The notes beneath the pieces were generated by a model that did not search any database, was not told where the DNA came from, and saw nothing but the letters and a program-made list of their open reading frames with translations. 64,000 nt of DNA from Lysobacter silvisoli (lineage in GTDB: Bacteria > Pseudomonadota > Gammaproteobacteria > Xanthomonadales > Xanthomonadaceae). Location: NCBI RefSeq assembly GCF_003382365.1, contig NZ_QTSU01000001.1, positions 1,240,001-1,304,000 on the forward strand, given 5' to 3'. Position numbers and translations under genes: made by a program. Shown piece after piece: positions 54,387-63,998 of the stretch; the first letter of the stretch is position 1; every line of letters starts with the position of its first letter.

Positions 54387-55772
54387 ATGACACGTAAAGG
54401 CATGCTTCGCACCACCCTGCTGCTAGGTATTTCCTGCGCCGTCGGCACGGTTTCTGCCGCGGAAATGTCGTCCGCGCCGGTGACCGCACGGCCCATGGCC
54501 AGCGCCCTGGGCGGCGCCGATTTCGCCACCGGCGGCAAAGTCCGCGCGCAGCGCGCGGTCGACCTGGGCCTGCCCGATGCGGCCAGCCTGGCCGCGGTGC
54601 GCACCCGCCGCGCCGACCAATACAAGCACGGCCAGCCGCTGGAAATCGGCTTCGCCCGCAACGTGGCGCGCAGCAAGGTCGACCTGACCACGCTGGACTG
54701 GGAAGCCCTGCCCGACGGTTCGCACGGCGCCCGCTTCACCCTGAGTTCGACCCACGCCGTGGCCCTGCGCGCGGGCCTGGTCCTGCGCCCGGCGCGCAAG
54801 TCCGGCGGCGATCCGGCGGCGGTGACCCTGCGCTTCGCCGGCAACGACGGCCGCGTGTTCACCGACAACGGCCGCAGCTACAGCGGCGATGAAGCCGGCT
54901 GGTCGCCGACCGTGGCGGGCGACACCCTGACCGTGGAAATCGTGCTCGCCCCCGGCCAGCGCCCGGACGGCTTCAGCCTGAGCGTGCCGCAGCTCTCGCA
55001 CCTGGACGTGGACCCGGCCTCGAACACCCGCGACCTGTCCAAGGCCAGCGGCATCGGCGCCAGCGGCGCCTGCGAGAAGGACATCGTCTGCCGGGTCAAT
55101 CCGACCGCGGGCTTCCTGGCCGCGAGCAAGGCCGTGGCGCGCATGGTCTACACGTCCAAGGGCAAGTCCTACCTGTGCACGGGCACCCTGCTCAACAACA
55201 ACAATTCGCCCAAGCGCCAGCTGTTCTGGACCGCCGCGCATTGCATCAGCACGCAGAAGGTCGCCGACACCCTGCAGACGTACTGGTTCTTCGACGCCAC
55301 CGCCTGCAATAACGACACCGCCAACCCGGGCGCGGTCACCCTGACCGGCGGCGCCTATCTGCGCCATGCCAACACCACCCGCGACACCGCGCTGCTGGAG
55401 CTCAAGACCGCTCCGCCGACCGGCGCGTTCTACGCGGCCTGGAACAGCAGCGCCATCGCCGCCACCGGCACCGCGATCGAGGGTATCCACCACCCCGCCG
55501 GCGATCTGAAGAAGTACTCGCTGGGTTCGGTGACCAGCCTGTCCTACACCCTGGACGGCAAGTCGCCGCTGACCCGCGTGGTCTGGAACACCGGCGTGAC
55601 CGAGGGTGGCTCCTCGGGCTCGGCGTTGTTCACCATCGCCGGCAGCGGCGACTACCAGCTGCGCGGCGGCCTGTACGGCGGCACCTCGTTCTGCTCGGCG
55701 CCCAGCGATCCGGACGGCTACTCGCAGCTCAGCGGCGTGTGGTCGAGCATCTCGACCTACTTCGGCCCGTAA
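54387..55772 (+). CDS. Secreted lysyl-endopeptidase-like serine protease
   Basis: A 461-residue protein: signal peptide (LLLGISCAVGTVSA, to about residue 25), a propeptide of about 190 residues and a trypsin-fold mature domain from about GIGASGACEKDIVC. The triad is His285 (FWTAAHCIS), Asp333 (TTRDTALLEL) and Ser410 (GGSSGSAL). The mature start with CEKDIVCRVN, the KSYLCTGTLLNN and GLYGGTSFC segments are typical of bacterial lysyl endopeptidases (Achromobacter protease I / Lysobacter Lys-C type), which cut after Lys. The specificity is inferred from family resemblance. GGGGAG precedes the ATG by seven bases. Fits an organism that lives by extracellular proteolysis. Confidence 0.87.
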   Translation: MTRKGMLRTTLLLGISCAVGTVSAAEMSSAPVTARPMASALGGADFATGGKVRAQRAVDLGLPDAASLAAVRTRRADQYKHGQPLEIGFARNVARSKVDLTTLDWEALPDGSHGARFTLSSTHAVALRAGLVLRPARKSGGDPAAVTLRFAGNDGRVFTDNGRSYSGDEAGWSPTVAGDTLTVEIVLAPGQRPDGFSLSVPQLSHLDVDPASNTRDLSKASGIGASGACEKDIVCRVNPTAGFLAASKAVARMVYTSKGKSYLCTGTLLNNNNSPKRQLFWTAAHCISTQKVADTLQTYWFFDATACNNDTANPGAVTLTGGAYLRHANTTRDTALLELKTAPPTGAFYAAWNSSAIAATGTAIEGIHHPAGDLKKYSLGSVTSLSYTLDGKSPLTRVVWNTGVTEGGSSGSALFTIAGSGDYQLRGGLYGGTSFCSAPSDPDGYSQLSGVWSSISTYFGP

Positions 55773-55949
55773 GCTCCACCGCCGCCGCTCCCACCGGAGC
55801 GGCGGCTTCCGCTTTAGGGTAGGAGCGGCGTGAGCCGCGACCCGGCCGCTCTGCGCGTGGGCCCAGCCATGCCCATCGAAGTCCGCCTGCTGTGGGAGCG
55901 GCGTAAGCCTCGATCTACTCCAGACCTGGATCCCCCGCCCAGCCTAAGC
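55773..55949. repeat. Intergenic region with two REP-like hairpins
   Basis: GTAGGAGCGGCGTGAGCCGC at 55819-55838 and GGGAGCGGCGTAAGCCTCGA at 55895-55914 lie between the convergent protease and TfuA genes. They belong to the same family as the motifs near 543 and 27703. No coding frame and no candidate RiPP precursor is present. Confidence 0.65.
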
Positions 55950-57332
55950 TCAATGCATCGGCTCGCCCGATGCCGCAGCGCCTTCCTCGATGCCCTGCGC
56001 CAGCAAATACTCCCCCAGCACATGGGTCACGAAGCCCGACAGGCCCTGAAACCCCAGCGCCTGCGCGTGGGTCTCCGGATCGGGCAGCATCGGACCGTAG
56101 CGATGTTCGTACCAGCGCTGCAGGTCCGGGTAACCGATACCGAAATCTTCGGCGGACAGTTGCTTGAGCCAGGTCTCGCCATAGCGCTGGCGAATCGCGG
56201 CGACGTTGGCGACGGCGTCGGCGTAGCGTCCGTTGGCTTTCAAGGCGGCCAGCAGATAGGCATCCACGCCGGCCATGGCCTGCAAGGACAGCTGCTGCAC
56301 GCGCGCGTCCATCTGCAACAGCGCCAGCCAATCCGCATCGCTCAACCCCTGCTGCGCGCGCCAGGCGCGCAGATCCTCGCTGCTGCGCAGGCCGTTCTTG
56401 GCTGCGATCCGGAACACGGCCGCCTTCAGGTCCTGGGCGCCGGGCGGCGCCGCCGCGCGGCTCTCCCGGGCGATCTTCATCAGTAGCGCCTCGCGCAGCA
56501 GCGCGTCGCGCAGCGGCGAGGCCGCGCGCGCGTGCTCGACCACTTCGGCATCGATCGGCGCGCTGGACAGCGCCGCCTGCAGCGACTCGCTGGCCACGCG
56601 CGCTTCCTGCGACTGGGTCAGGTCGCGCCACAGGCCGGTTTGCTCCAGCACGAAGCCGGGCTCGCGCGGCTCGTCCGCGCCATCCTCCAGCGCCGCCAGA
56701 TGCCGCAGCAGCGCGACGGCATCCTGGGCCTTGGCGTCGGGTTCGGCGGCGACGTCGCGCAGCGCCGCCAGCACGTCCTCGCCCAGGCCGAGGCCCAATG
56801 CATAAGCATAGGTGTCGGCCCAACTGCGCACGTTGTAATGCTGCGACTTGGCGTAGGCGCACAGCCGGTCGTGCTGCTCGGCCGAGATACGGCCCGCTTG
56901 ACGCAACCCGTCCAGACCGAAGCGCAGGCTGACCATGGCCGTGGACAGGGAGCGATAGCCCTCTTCCTGGGTGGCGTGCGCCACCGCGACCTCGTCGTCG
57001 TCCTCGATGACCAGATCGCGATAGGCCTCGAACACCCGGCCCAGGCCGCGCATGCCGAAGCCGTGCAGCTCCGCCGCGCGCAAGGCGCCCATGCTGGAGG
57101 CGCCATAGACCGCGATCCCCTGTTCGATCGCGTACAGGATTTCCTTGTGCCAGACCGCGGGCACCTGTTCGAAGAAACCGTCGACGATCGCCACCCGGTC
57201 GCCTCGGCGCGCGCGGGTCCGCACCAGGGTGTAGAGATCGCCCATGGCGATGGGATCCAGGTACTCCGCCGGCAGGATCCGCTCGGCCTGGTCGCGCGGC
57301 AAGGATGGGCCCAGATAGACGTAGGTGGCCAT
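55950..57332 (-). CDS. TfuA-like protein, putative YcaO partner for thioamidation
   Basis: A 460-residue protein. Residues 1-210 are a TfuA core: MATYVYLGPSLPRDQAERIL, then a nucleotide-like DRVAIVDGFFEQVPAVWHKEI, GASSMGALRAAELHGFGM and VAVAHATQEEGYRSLSTAMVSLR. The remaining 250 residues are helical and of no family I recognise. TfuA proteins accompany YcaO enzymes in forming thioamide backbones (thioviridamide-type RiPPs, thioglycine of methyl-coenzyme M reductase), possibly by helping sulfur delivery. Its ATG overlaps the YcaO stop by four bases (ATGA), so the two are translationally coupled. It is the last gene of the operon. Confidence 0.85.
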   Translation of the reverse strand: MATYVYLGPSLPRDQAERILPAEYLDPIAMGDLYTLVRTRARRGDRVAIVDGFFEQVPAVWHKEILYAIEQGIAVYGASSMGALRAAELHGFGMRGLGRVFEAYRDLVIEDDDEVAVAHATQEEGYRSLSTAMVSLRFGLDGLRQAGRISAEQHDRLCAYAKSQHYNVRSWADTYAYALGLGLGEDVLAALRDVAAEPDAKAQDAVALLRHLAALEDGADEPREPGFVLEQTGLWRDLTQSQEARVASESLQAALSSAPIDAEVVEHARAASPLRDALLREALLMKIARESRAAAPPGAQDLKAAVFRIAAKNGLRSSEDLRAWRAQQGLSDADWLALLQMDARVQQLSLQAMAGVDAYLLAALKANGRYADAVANVAAIRQRYGETWLKQLSAEDFGIGYPDLQRWYEHRYGPMLPDPETHAQALGFQGLSGFVTHVLGEYLLAQGIEEGAAASGEPMH

Positions 57333-58666
57333 CAGCGCGGCGCTCCACCGCGGGCGAGCCGGTCGCGCTGCGGCACCCGAATCGCGCGGCCGTGCGACAG
57401 GGCGCCGGCCAGGCCCGGCACCACCATGCGCACCACCGACACGCCGATCTCCGGTTTGCGTAGGTCCACGGCCACCGCGTTGTCGATGCCGGCCGCGCGC
57501 AGGGTGTCGAGCAGGTAGCGGATGTCGCCGTTGAAGCTCGAGGTCGCCAGGTTGCGCCGCTCGCGGAAGTCCAGGCTGGCCGGCGAGCGCGCCCAGGCCT
57601 CGCGATAGCTCTTGAGCGCGTTGGGATTGCCGCCTGAACGGTACTGCCCGGGCGCGATGTCGTCGCGCGAGCCGCTGATGTAGGTCAGGCGGCTCTGCAC
57701 CGCCTCGGTCACCGCGCGCAGCATGGCGATGCCGGGGTTGAGATGGCAGCCGTAGCCGTTGAAATGCGGCAGCGTGCGCCAGCGCAACGCATCGTCGGCA
57801 TCGACGATGGAGCAGCCGTACACGGGGATGCCCAGGTCCGAGGTCAGGTCGAAGGCGGCGACCGATACGCCGGCGGCATCGAGCTTGTCGATCACCGCGC
57901 GGCAGTCCGCGTCGTCGATGGTCTCGATGCGCACGCGGCGCGCGCTGTCGAAGCTGCGCATCGCCTCGCCCGCGTAGTGGATCGCGTCGCGCTCGATGAG
58001 CTCCTTGAGCGCGTGGACGATCGCTTCCAGCACTTCGTTGCCGCCAGCCAGGCCGTTGCTGGACTGCATGAACGTGGTCGCCGAGCCGCGTTGGCCGCTG
58101 CCGACGTAGTTGGTGCTCACGCTCTCCAGCGGCAGCCAGCAGGGCCCGTCCTGCAGCAGATCGTAGCCCTCGACCCAGGCGATGGGCTGGTCCGCGCGCG
58201 GCGGGCTGTCCTCGTAGTGGCTGAGCCGCTGGTATTGCACAATCGGCGCCTTGCGCCCGAACGACCAGGGCGAATCCACGCGTACGGGCCGCTCGATGTG
58301 CTCCGCGTGCCAGCACTCCACCGACTCCATCAGCGCCGAGGCCTGCGCCGCGGCATGGGTCAGGCCCTTGCCTTGCGAAGTGGCCAGGCCGCGGGAATTG
58401 GGCCGGATCGCGACCCACACCGGCACCCCCACCACGTCCAGCCCGGTCACATTGGCCAGCCGGGTCAGGCCGATCCGCGGCGCCAGCGCCCGCAAGCGCC
58501 GCACCGTGTCCTGCGGATCGCAGGCGCGCTGGGTGCCATCCCAGAACGACTTCGCCAAGCTCAGGTCTTGGCCGAACACGCGGATCGGCGCGGCCGCCGG
58601 CGCGCCAGCGTTCGAGACCTCGGGCGCGGTCGCCGACGGCGCGGCTGCGTGCATGCGCGGCTCCAT
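57332..58666 (-). CDS. YcaO-domain protein (RiPP backbone-modifying ATPase)
   Basis: A 444-residue YcaO. Visible family features: CDPQDTVRRLRALAPRIGLTRLANVTGLD (start), SQGKGLTHAAAQASALMESVECWHAEH with the ATP-binding glutamates, SSNGLAGGNEVLEAIVHALKELIERDAIHYAGE with the second E-x-x-E/R set, and LVRAVTEAVQSRLTYISGSRDD-like C-terminal motifs. YcaO enzymes activate amide oxygens with ATP to give azolines, thioamides or amidines. A C-terminal PxPxP motif seen in many azoline-forming YcaOs is absent (ends in DRLARGGAPR), and the partner is TfuA, so thioamidation is favoured. It starts 15 bases after the ABC ATPase stop. Confidence 0.9.
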   Translation of the reverse strand: MEPRMHAAAPSATAPEVSNAGAPAAAPIRVFGQDLSLAKSFWDGTQRACDPQDTVRRLRALAPRIGLTRLANVTGLDVVGVPVWVAIRPNSRGLATSQGKGLTHAAAQASALMESVECWHAEHIERPVRVDSPWSFGRKAPIVQYQRLSHYEDSPPRADQPIAWVEGYDLLQDGPCWLPLESVSTNYVGSGQRGSATTFMQSSNGLAGGNEVLEAIVHALKELIERDAIHYAGEAMRSFDSARRVRIETIDDADCRAVIDKLDAAGVSVAAFDLTSDLGIPVYGCSIVDADDALRWRTLPHFNGYGCHLNPGIAMLRAVTEAVQSRLTYISGSRDDIAPGQYRSGGNPNALKSYREAWARSPASLDFRERRNLATSSFNGDIRYLLDTLRAAGIDNAVAVDLRKPEIGVSVVRMVVPGLAGALSHGRAIRVPQRDRLARGGAPR

Positions 58667-58681
58667 GCGTCTGCGCCGGCC

Positions 58682-59380
<699 letters not shown>

Positions 59381-59406
59381 GACTCCCCCCGAAACCGATC
59401 GTTCGA

Positions 59407-60486
59407 CTAGATGAAATTGACGTTGGCGCGCATGCCCGGCAGGACCCGCGGGTCCTTGCCGACGATCACGATCTGCACCTGCAGCGTGCCCTTGGCCCGA
59501 TCCGCGCTGGGCACGATGCGCTGCACCTTGCCCTGCATCTGGGTCTGCTCGTCCGAGTACAGGCGGAAGGTCACCGACTGGCCGACCTTGACGTTCTGAA
59601 TCTGCTGTTCGCCCACGTCGACCACCAGGATCAGCGAATCCATGTCGACGATGGTGCAGATGCCGGTGCGGGTGAAGCTGCCGCCCGCGCTCATCGGCGC
59701 CACCAGCTCGCCAACCTGCGAATTGCGCTCGACCACGATGCCGGAGAACGGCGCGCGGATGGTGTAGTTGCCCAGCAGGCTGCGCTGCTGGCGCACCCGC
59801 ACCTCGCCCAGGTCGAGCTCGGCGACGGTGCTGGCCAGCGAGGTGCTGGCGACGATGCTGGCGGCCTTCTTCTCGTCCACGCGCGCGCGCGAGGTGTAGT
59901 GGCTCTTTTCCAGTTCCAGCTCGCGCCGGTACTCGCTCTCGGCCTGGTCCTTGCGCGCCTGTTCGCGCGCGACCATGGAGCGCAGCGAAAACAGTTCCTT
60001 CTCGGCCAGTTGCAGGTCTTTTTCGGCCAGGTCGGAATTGAGCACGCCCACGACCTGGCCGCGCTCGACGTAGTCGCCCACGTCCACCGGCACCTCGGTG
60101 ACGATGCCGGCGACGCGGGTGGACACGGTGGCCTGGCGCCGGGCGACGACGAAGCCCTGTGCCTGCAGCACCACGTTGGCCTCGCCGATCGCCGCGGCGG
60201 CGCCAGCTTGGGCCCGCGGCGAACCGCCGGCGGCGCCGGCCGCACCCACCGCGCTAGCGGCGGCAGCGGCACCGCCCGCCGTGTCATCGCCGCGGCCGAC
60301 CATGAAGTAGGCGAAGACCAGCGTCTGCGCCACCAGCAGGCCGGCCAGGCCCAGCACCCAGCCGGACGGACGCTTGCCGCGCGCCGGCGCCGGCTCGTCG
60401 CGCACCAGCGACAGCCCCCTGATTTTTTCGATCCGCGCTTTGGCGGCGCTGTTCATCTCTTCCATGTCGGACTCGGCTGTGCTCAT
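59407..60486 (-). CDS. HlyD/MacA-type periplasmic adaptor
   Basis: A 359-residue membrane-fusion protein. A single N-terminal anchor (WVLGLAGLLVAQTLVFAYFMVG, about residues 43-65) is followed by a Gly/Ala linker. The lipoyl half-motifs are GFVVARRQATVSTRVAGIVTEVPVDVGDYVERGQVVGVLN and NYTIRAPFSGIVVERNSQVGELV, with a helical hairpin between. The beta-barrel end has MQGKVQRIVPSADRAKGTLQVQI. Such adaptors link an inner-membrane exporter to an outer-membrane channel. Its start overlaps the permease stop by four bases. No TolC-like gene is in the window. Confidence 0.92.
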   Translation of the reverse strand: MSTAESDMEEMNSAAKARIEKIRGLSLVRDEPAPARGKRPSGWVLGLAGLLVAQTLVFAYFMVGRGDDTAGGAAAAASAVGAAGAAGGSPRAQAGAAAAIGEANVVLQAQGFVVARRQATVSTRVAGIVTEVPVDVGDYVERGQVVGVLNSDLAEKDLQLAEKELFSLRSMVAREQARKDQAESEYRRELELEKSHYTSRARVDEKKAASIVASTSLASTVAELDLGEVRVRQQRSLLGNYTIRAPFSGIVVERNSQVGELVAPMSAGGSFTRTGICTIVDMDSLILVVDVGEQQIQNVKVGQSVTFRLYSDEQTQMQGKVQRIVPSADRAKGTLQVQIVIVGKDPRVLPGMRANVNFI

Positions 60487-61724
60487 GCGCTGCGGCTCGC
60501 GGGCGTCTTGCGGTAGCTGGGAATCGCCAGGCTGGAGAAGGCGCCGCCGATCAGGCCCACCGTGATGGCCAAGCCCAGGGCGTTCAACAGCACGCTCCAG
60601 TCGACCTTCATGGTGTACTCGACGGTGGCGTAGTACTTGCCGACGATGGTGGCCGCGCGACCGTCGACGAACAGGTACATGAGCAAGGTGCCCAGCAAGG
60701 CGCCGGTGACCGTCAGCAGCAGGGTTTCCAGCAGCACCGCCAGGCGGATCGCCGCCGGCGCGAAGCCCAGCATCATCAGCACGCTCAGGTTGCGCTTGCG
60801 CCCTTCGATGACCATGAGCATGGTGTTGAGCACGCCGGCGAAGGTGCCGATGGTCAGCACGAAGGCCAGCGGCCAGCCCAGGTACATGATGACGTTGCTG
60901 GTGTCCTCGACCTGGTCGCGGTACAGGTCGCGCTGGGTCAGCACGTCGACCTGGAAGCGCGGGTCGGCCTCGACGAAGCTGCGCAGGCCGTCCAGGGTCG
61001 CGCCCGGCTCCAGCCAGGCGTACAGCGACTGGTATTGGTTGTGGCGGTCGAACGCGGTCTGCACCGATTGCACGTCCGCGTAGTACTCGCTCTCCAGCAG
61101 GCTGTTGGACATGGTGAACACGCCCACCACCGTCCAGGTCTTGCCGCTGAGCACGATCTTGTTGCCCAGCTCCAGGCCGCTGACCCGCTCGGCCAGCTTG
61201 CGGCCCACGATCATTTCGTAGACGCCGGGGCGGAACACCCGCCCTTCGACCAGCTTGAAGCCCTGGCGCTCGCGCAGCAGCAAGCCTTCGGGACGCATGC
61301 CGCGCAAGGTCGAGTTGATGCGCTTGGCGAAGCCCTTGGCGCGGCGGCTGACCGAGACCACGACCTCAGGCGAGACCTTGGAGGTCGTGCTGAGCATGGA
61401 CAAGCCGGGAGCGCGTTCCAGCAGCACCGCCTCGGCCGGATCGATGTCGCTTTCGATCTCGATCGGCGCCTGCCGCCCGAGCATGACCGCCATGCGGTCC
61501 GAGCCGGCGCTGTCGCCGGCGGCGTAGAAGCCGCGCGACATGGCCAGGAACGAGCACAGCACGATCACCGACAGCATCACGCAGCCGATGGTGGTGGCGC
61601 TGGCCCAGCGTGCGCGCAGCGCGTTGCCGATGGCCACCGGGATCAGCGCCGCGAACTGCGACAGCGTGCCCACGTGTTCGGCGCTCACCGGGCCGCTGCC
61701 CGCGGAGGGTTGGGATGGGCTCAT
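60483..61724 (-). CDS. ABC transporter permease, FtsX/MacB type (second of two)
   Basis: A 413-residue permease: helix 1 at about residues 44-62 (IGCVMLSVIVLCSFLAM), a periplasmic domain of about 220 residues, and three C-terminal helices (WPLAFVLTIGTFAGVLNTMLMVIE, LAVLLETLLLTVTGALLGTLLMYLF, VLLNALGLAITVGLIGGAFSSLA). The EGRKRNLSVLMMLGFA coupling segment after the second helix is typical of FtsX/MacB permeases. Overlaps the preceding permease by four bases and the adaptor by four bases. Confidence 0.92.
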   Translation of the reverse strand: MSPSQPSAGSGPVSAEHVGTLSQFAALIPVAIGNALRARWASATTIGCVMLSVIVLCSFLAMSRGFYAAGDSAGSDRMAVMLGRQAPIEIESDIDPAEAVLLERAPGLSMLSTTSKVSPEVVVSVSRRAKGFAKRINSTLRGMRPEGLLLRERQGFKLVEGRVFRPGVYEMIVGRKLAERVSGLELGNKIVLSGKTWTVVGVFTMSNSLLESEYYADVQSVQTAFDRHNQYQSLYAWLEPGATLDGLRSFVEADPRFQVDVLTQRDLYRDQVEDTSNVIMYLGWPLAFVLTIGTFAGVLNTMLMVIEGRKRNLSVLMMLGFAPAAIRLAVLLETLLLTVTGALLGTLLMYLFVDGRAATIVGKYYATVEYTMKVDWSVLLNALGLAITVGLIGGAFSSLAIPSYRKTPASRSA

Positions 61725-62884
61725 ATCGCTTCCTCCGCCATGGCTTCGACCGGCTTGGTTCGCAATGCGATGTACGCGGGAATCGCCGCGGCGATCAGGC
61801 TCAGCACGATGCCGATGACCAGGGCCTGGCCCATGACCGGAACCGGCAGATACAGATGCGGCAGGATCTCGGGGTAGCGCGAGGTCACCGCCCAGTTGAA
61901 GGCGAAGGCGACGAGCATGCCCAGCGCCGCGCCGGCCAGGACCACCATCATGGTCTGGCCGACCACAATGCGCAGGATGCGGGCGTTGGAGTAACCGATC
62001 ACGCGCATGATGCCCAGGTCGCGCCGGCGCTGGCGCACGCCCAGCGCCATGCCGCTGCTGACCATCAGCATCAGGGCGCAGAAGGTCACCACGACCACCA
62101 TCTCGATCATCGACACGATGTCGCCGAACTGTGCGAAGAACTCGTTGTGGAACACCTGGTCGGAGCTGGTGTACGAAGGCCAGGCGCTGGTCTCCAGCGC
62201 GGTGTCGATGCGCTGCGAGGCGTCGTCGGCGGTGACGTGCGGCTTGAGCGTGATCACGAAGCTGCCGACGGTGTCCTTCCAGATGTCGCGGTTCTCGTTG
62301 AGGAAGTCGTAGTGGGTGACCGCGAAGTTGCGGCTGCCCGCGCCCTTGGTCGAATCGAAGATGCCGGCCACGATGTGATTCCAGGCGCGCTCGCCATGCG
62401 GCGGCCGGAACAGCAGGCTCTGCAGCGGAATCGAGTCGCCCTTCTTCCAGCCGAACTTGTCGGCGATGTCGGCGCTGACCAGGATCGCGCGCTTGTCGGT
62501 GAGGAAGGTCTTGCGGGTGTCGGCGTCCATGACCATGTCGGGATGGGTGTCCAGCCAGGTCTGCGGCTCCACCGCGAAGCTCATGAACATGTTCGACTGT
62601 TCGCGGTAGTACAGGCCGATCCAGGTCGCGTAACTGATCGTCTCCAGCCCCTCGACCTTGCGGATGGTGTCGATCGACGACAGCGGCAGCACCTGCATCG
62701 CGCCGGCGTCGCTCATCGCCATCAGCCGGCGCGAGGCGATGGAGTTGTCGCCGCCGTTCATGGAATAGCGCAAGGCGCCGAGGATGCCGAAAGTGCAAAA
62801 CGCCAGGGCGACGGCCGCGGTCAGCAACAGCGAGCGCAGCTTGAAAAACCTGTGGTACCGCCAGATGAGGTTCAACTCGTTCAT
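61721..62884 (-). CDS. ABC transporter permease, FtsX/MacB type (first of two)
   Basis: A 387-residue permease with the same topology: N-terminal helix (LLLTAAVALAFCTFGILGALR), periplasmic domain of about 220 residues, then helices MIEMVVVVTFCALMLMVSSGMALG, IVVGQTMMVVLAGAALGMLVAFAF and ALVIGIVLSLIAAAIPAYIALR. The RQRRRDLGIMRVIGYSNARI segment is the coupling helix. Two different permeases with one ATPase suggest a heterodimer. It overlaps the stop of the thiopeptide-type gene by four bases. Confidence 0.92.
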   Translation of the reverse strand: MNELNLIWRYHRFFKLRSLLLTAAVALAFCTFGILGALRYSMNGGDNSIASRRLMAMSDAGAMQVLPLSSIDTIRKVEGLETISYATWIGLYYREQSNMFMSFAVEPQTWLDTHPDMVMDADTRKTFLTDKRAILVSADIADKFGWKKGDSIPLQSLLFRPPHGERAWNHIVAGIFDSTKGAGSRNFAVTHYDFLNENRDIWKDTVGSFVITLKPHVTADDASQRIDTALETSAWPSYTSSDQVFHNEFFAQFGDIVSMIEMVVVVTFCALMLMVSSGMALGVRQRRRDLGIMRVIGYSNARILRIVVGQTMMVVLAGAALGMLVAFAFNWAVTSRYPEILPHLYLPVPVMGQALVIGIVLSLIAAAIPAYIALRTKPVEAMAEEAI

Positions 62885-63852
62885 GCCACCGTGTCCTGTT
62901 GCTGCAAAGCGTTAGCGGCACCGCCGAGGATGCGCGCCAGTAGTAGCTCACCTGCCGCCGGCAGGCCCAGGCGGTTGTTCAACATGTGCATCTGCGAGCC
63001 GACGATGCCGAGCACGGCGTTGCGGCACATCGCATCGCCGACGGTCGCGCGGCCGTCGTAGGGCGCCAGCAGCCGCCCTTGCGCATGCAATTCCCTCAGG
63101 TGCAGCGCCAGCTTCTGCACGCCGCGTGCCCAGACCGCATGCGCGCTGCGGCTGTCCCAGCCCGCCGCCGCTTCCCGCTCCAGGCGCAGCAACAGTTGCA
63201 GTTGTTCATCGCTGGCGCGCGGCGCGTCCGCTTCCAGCGCCTCGCGGCCGACCATCGGCGTCCACAGCGCGCCATAGCGCTCGAAATAGCCGCCCAGCGC
63301 CGCCAGATCTTCGCCGCAGGCCAGCACCGCCGCGGCCATCAGCGCGAAGGCCGCCGACAGGCGCGCGCTGCGGCTGCCTTGCGTGGCCTTACACAGGCTC
63401 AGCGCCAGCCGCGAGGACAGCTCGAACAGCCCCTCGTTGGCGGCCATGGCCTGCTCGCCGCCGTAGCGCAGCCATTCGGGCTCGTAGGCGATGGCCGCCA
63501 CGGTGCCCTCGGCGTACCAGGGCAGGTCCTCCGGCGCCACCGGGCGGCCGTCGAAGGCGTGTCCGCGGTAGTACTCCTCGCGTGTGGGGGGCCGGGCCGA
63601 CAGATAAGGCTCGACGCCCTCGGCCAGCACCGCCCGGGCCGCGGCCTCGTCGGCCGCGATCGGGCCGGCCAGACGCACGCGCAGGTGCGGCCCGCCTTCC
63701 CAGTAGCGGATGAAGAACCATTGCCGCAGCGCACCGTCGGCGCTCCAGCGCTGGATCGCCGGCGCCAGGCGCTCGTGCAGATAGCGCTCGCTGGCGACCG
63801 GGTCGGACAGGAACACATGCAGCGAGAGCCAATCGCGCGGCGCGGCGTCCAT
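62881..63852 (-). CDS. Stand-alone thiopeptide-type biosynthesis protein (lantibiotic dehydratase C-terminal domain)
   Basis: A 323-residue protein. The start RDWLSLHVFLSDPVASERYLHERLAPAIQRWSADGALRQWFFIRYWEGGPHLRVRL is the classic opening of the lantibiotic-dehydratase C-terminal (SpaB_C, thiopeptide-type) domain: W-x-x-x-x-V-F...F-I-R-Y...G-P-H-L-R-V-R. EEYYRGHAF, EPEWLRYGGEQAMAANEGLFELSS and the MHMLNNRLG end also fit. Full LanB enzymes have a long glutamylation domain before this; alone, the domain occurs in thiopeptide, PEARL-related and other RiPP loci, where it eliminates, cyclises or acts on a modified peptide. TGATG overlap with the upstream gene; ATG 63852 chosen for the family start. 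Confidence 0.85.
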   Translation of the reverse strand: MDAAPRDWLSLHVFLSDPVASERYLHERLAPAIQRWSADGALRQWFFIRYWEGGPHLRVRLAGPIAADEAAARAVLAEGVEPYLSARPPTREEYYRGHAFDGRPVAPEDLPWYAEGTVAAIAYEPEWLRYGGEQAMAANEGLFELSSRLALSLCKATQGSRSARLSAAFALMAAAVLACGEDLAALGGYFERYGALWTPMVGREALEADAPRASDEQLQLLLRLEREAAAGWDSRSAHAVWARGVQKLALHLRELHAQGRLLAPYDGRATVGDAMCRNAVLGIVGSQMHMLNNRLGLPAAGELLLARILGGAANALQQQDTVA

Positions 63853-63998
63853 CAGCACAGCTCCATGGTCGGATTGGCCGAGCGCGAGTGCCCGCACAGC
63901 ACCAGGTAGACGGCCTGGCCGCGTAGCGCGAGCTCGGACTCCAGCCGGGCCTCGCGCATCATCTTGGTCGGCCGCGCATACAGGTCGTGGGCGGCGGC
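63852..63998 (-). CDS. 3' end of an unidentified gene of the RiPP operon
   Basis: The visible 48 codons read ...AAAHDLYARPTKMMREARLESE, then ...QAVYLVLCGHSRSANPTMELC and TGA at 63854-63852. The stop overlaps the start of the thiopeptide-type gene (TGATG), so it is the next upstream member of the operon. The fragment is too short for a family call. A SagB/nitroreductase-like, ThiF-like or dehydratase N-terminal protein would all fit the neighbourhood. It ends in Cys like the precursors of thioamitides, but nothing else about it looks like a precursor. Confidence 0.6.
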   Translation of the reverse strand, partial: AAAHDLYARPTKMMREARLESELALRGQAVYLVLCGHSRSANPTMELC

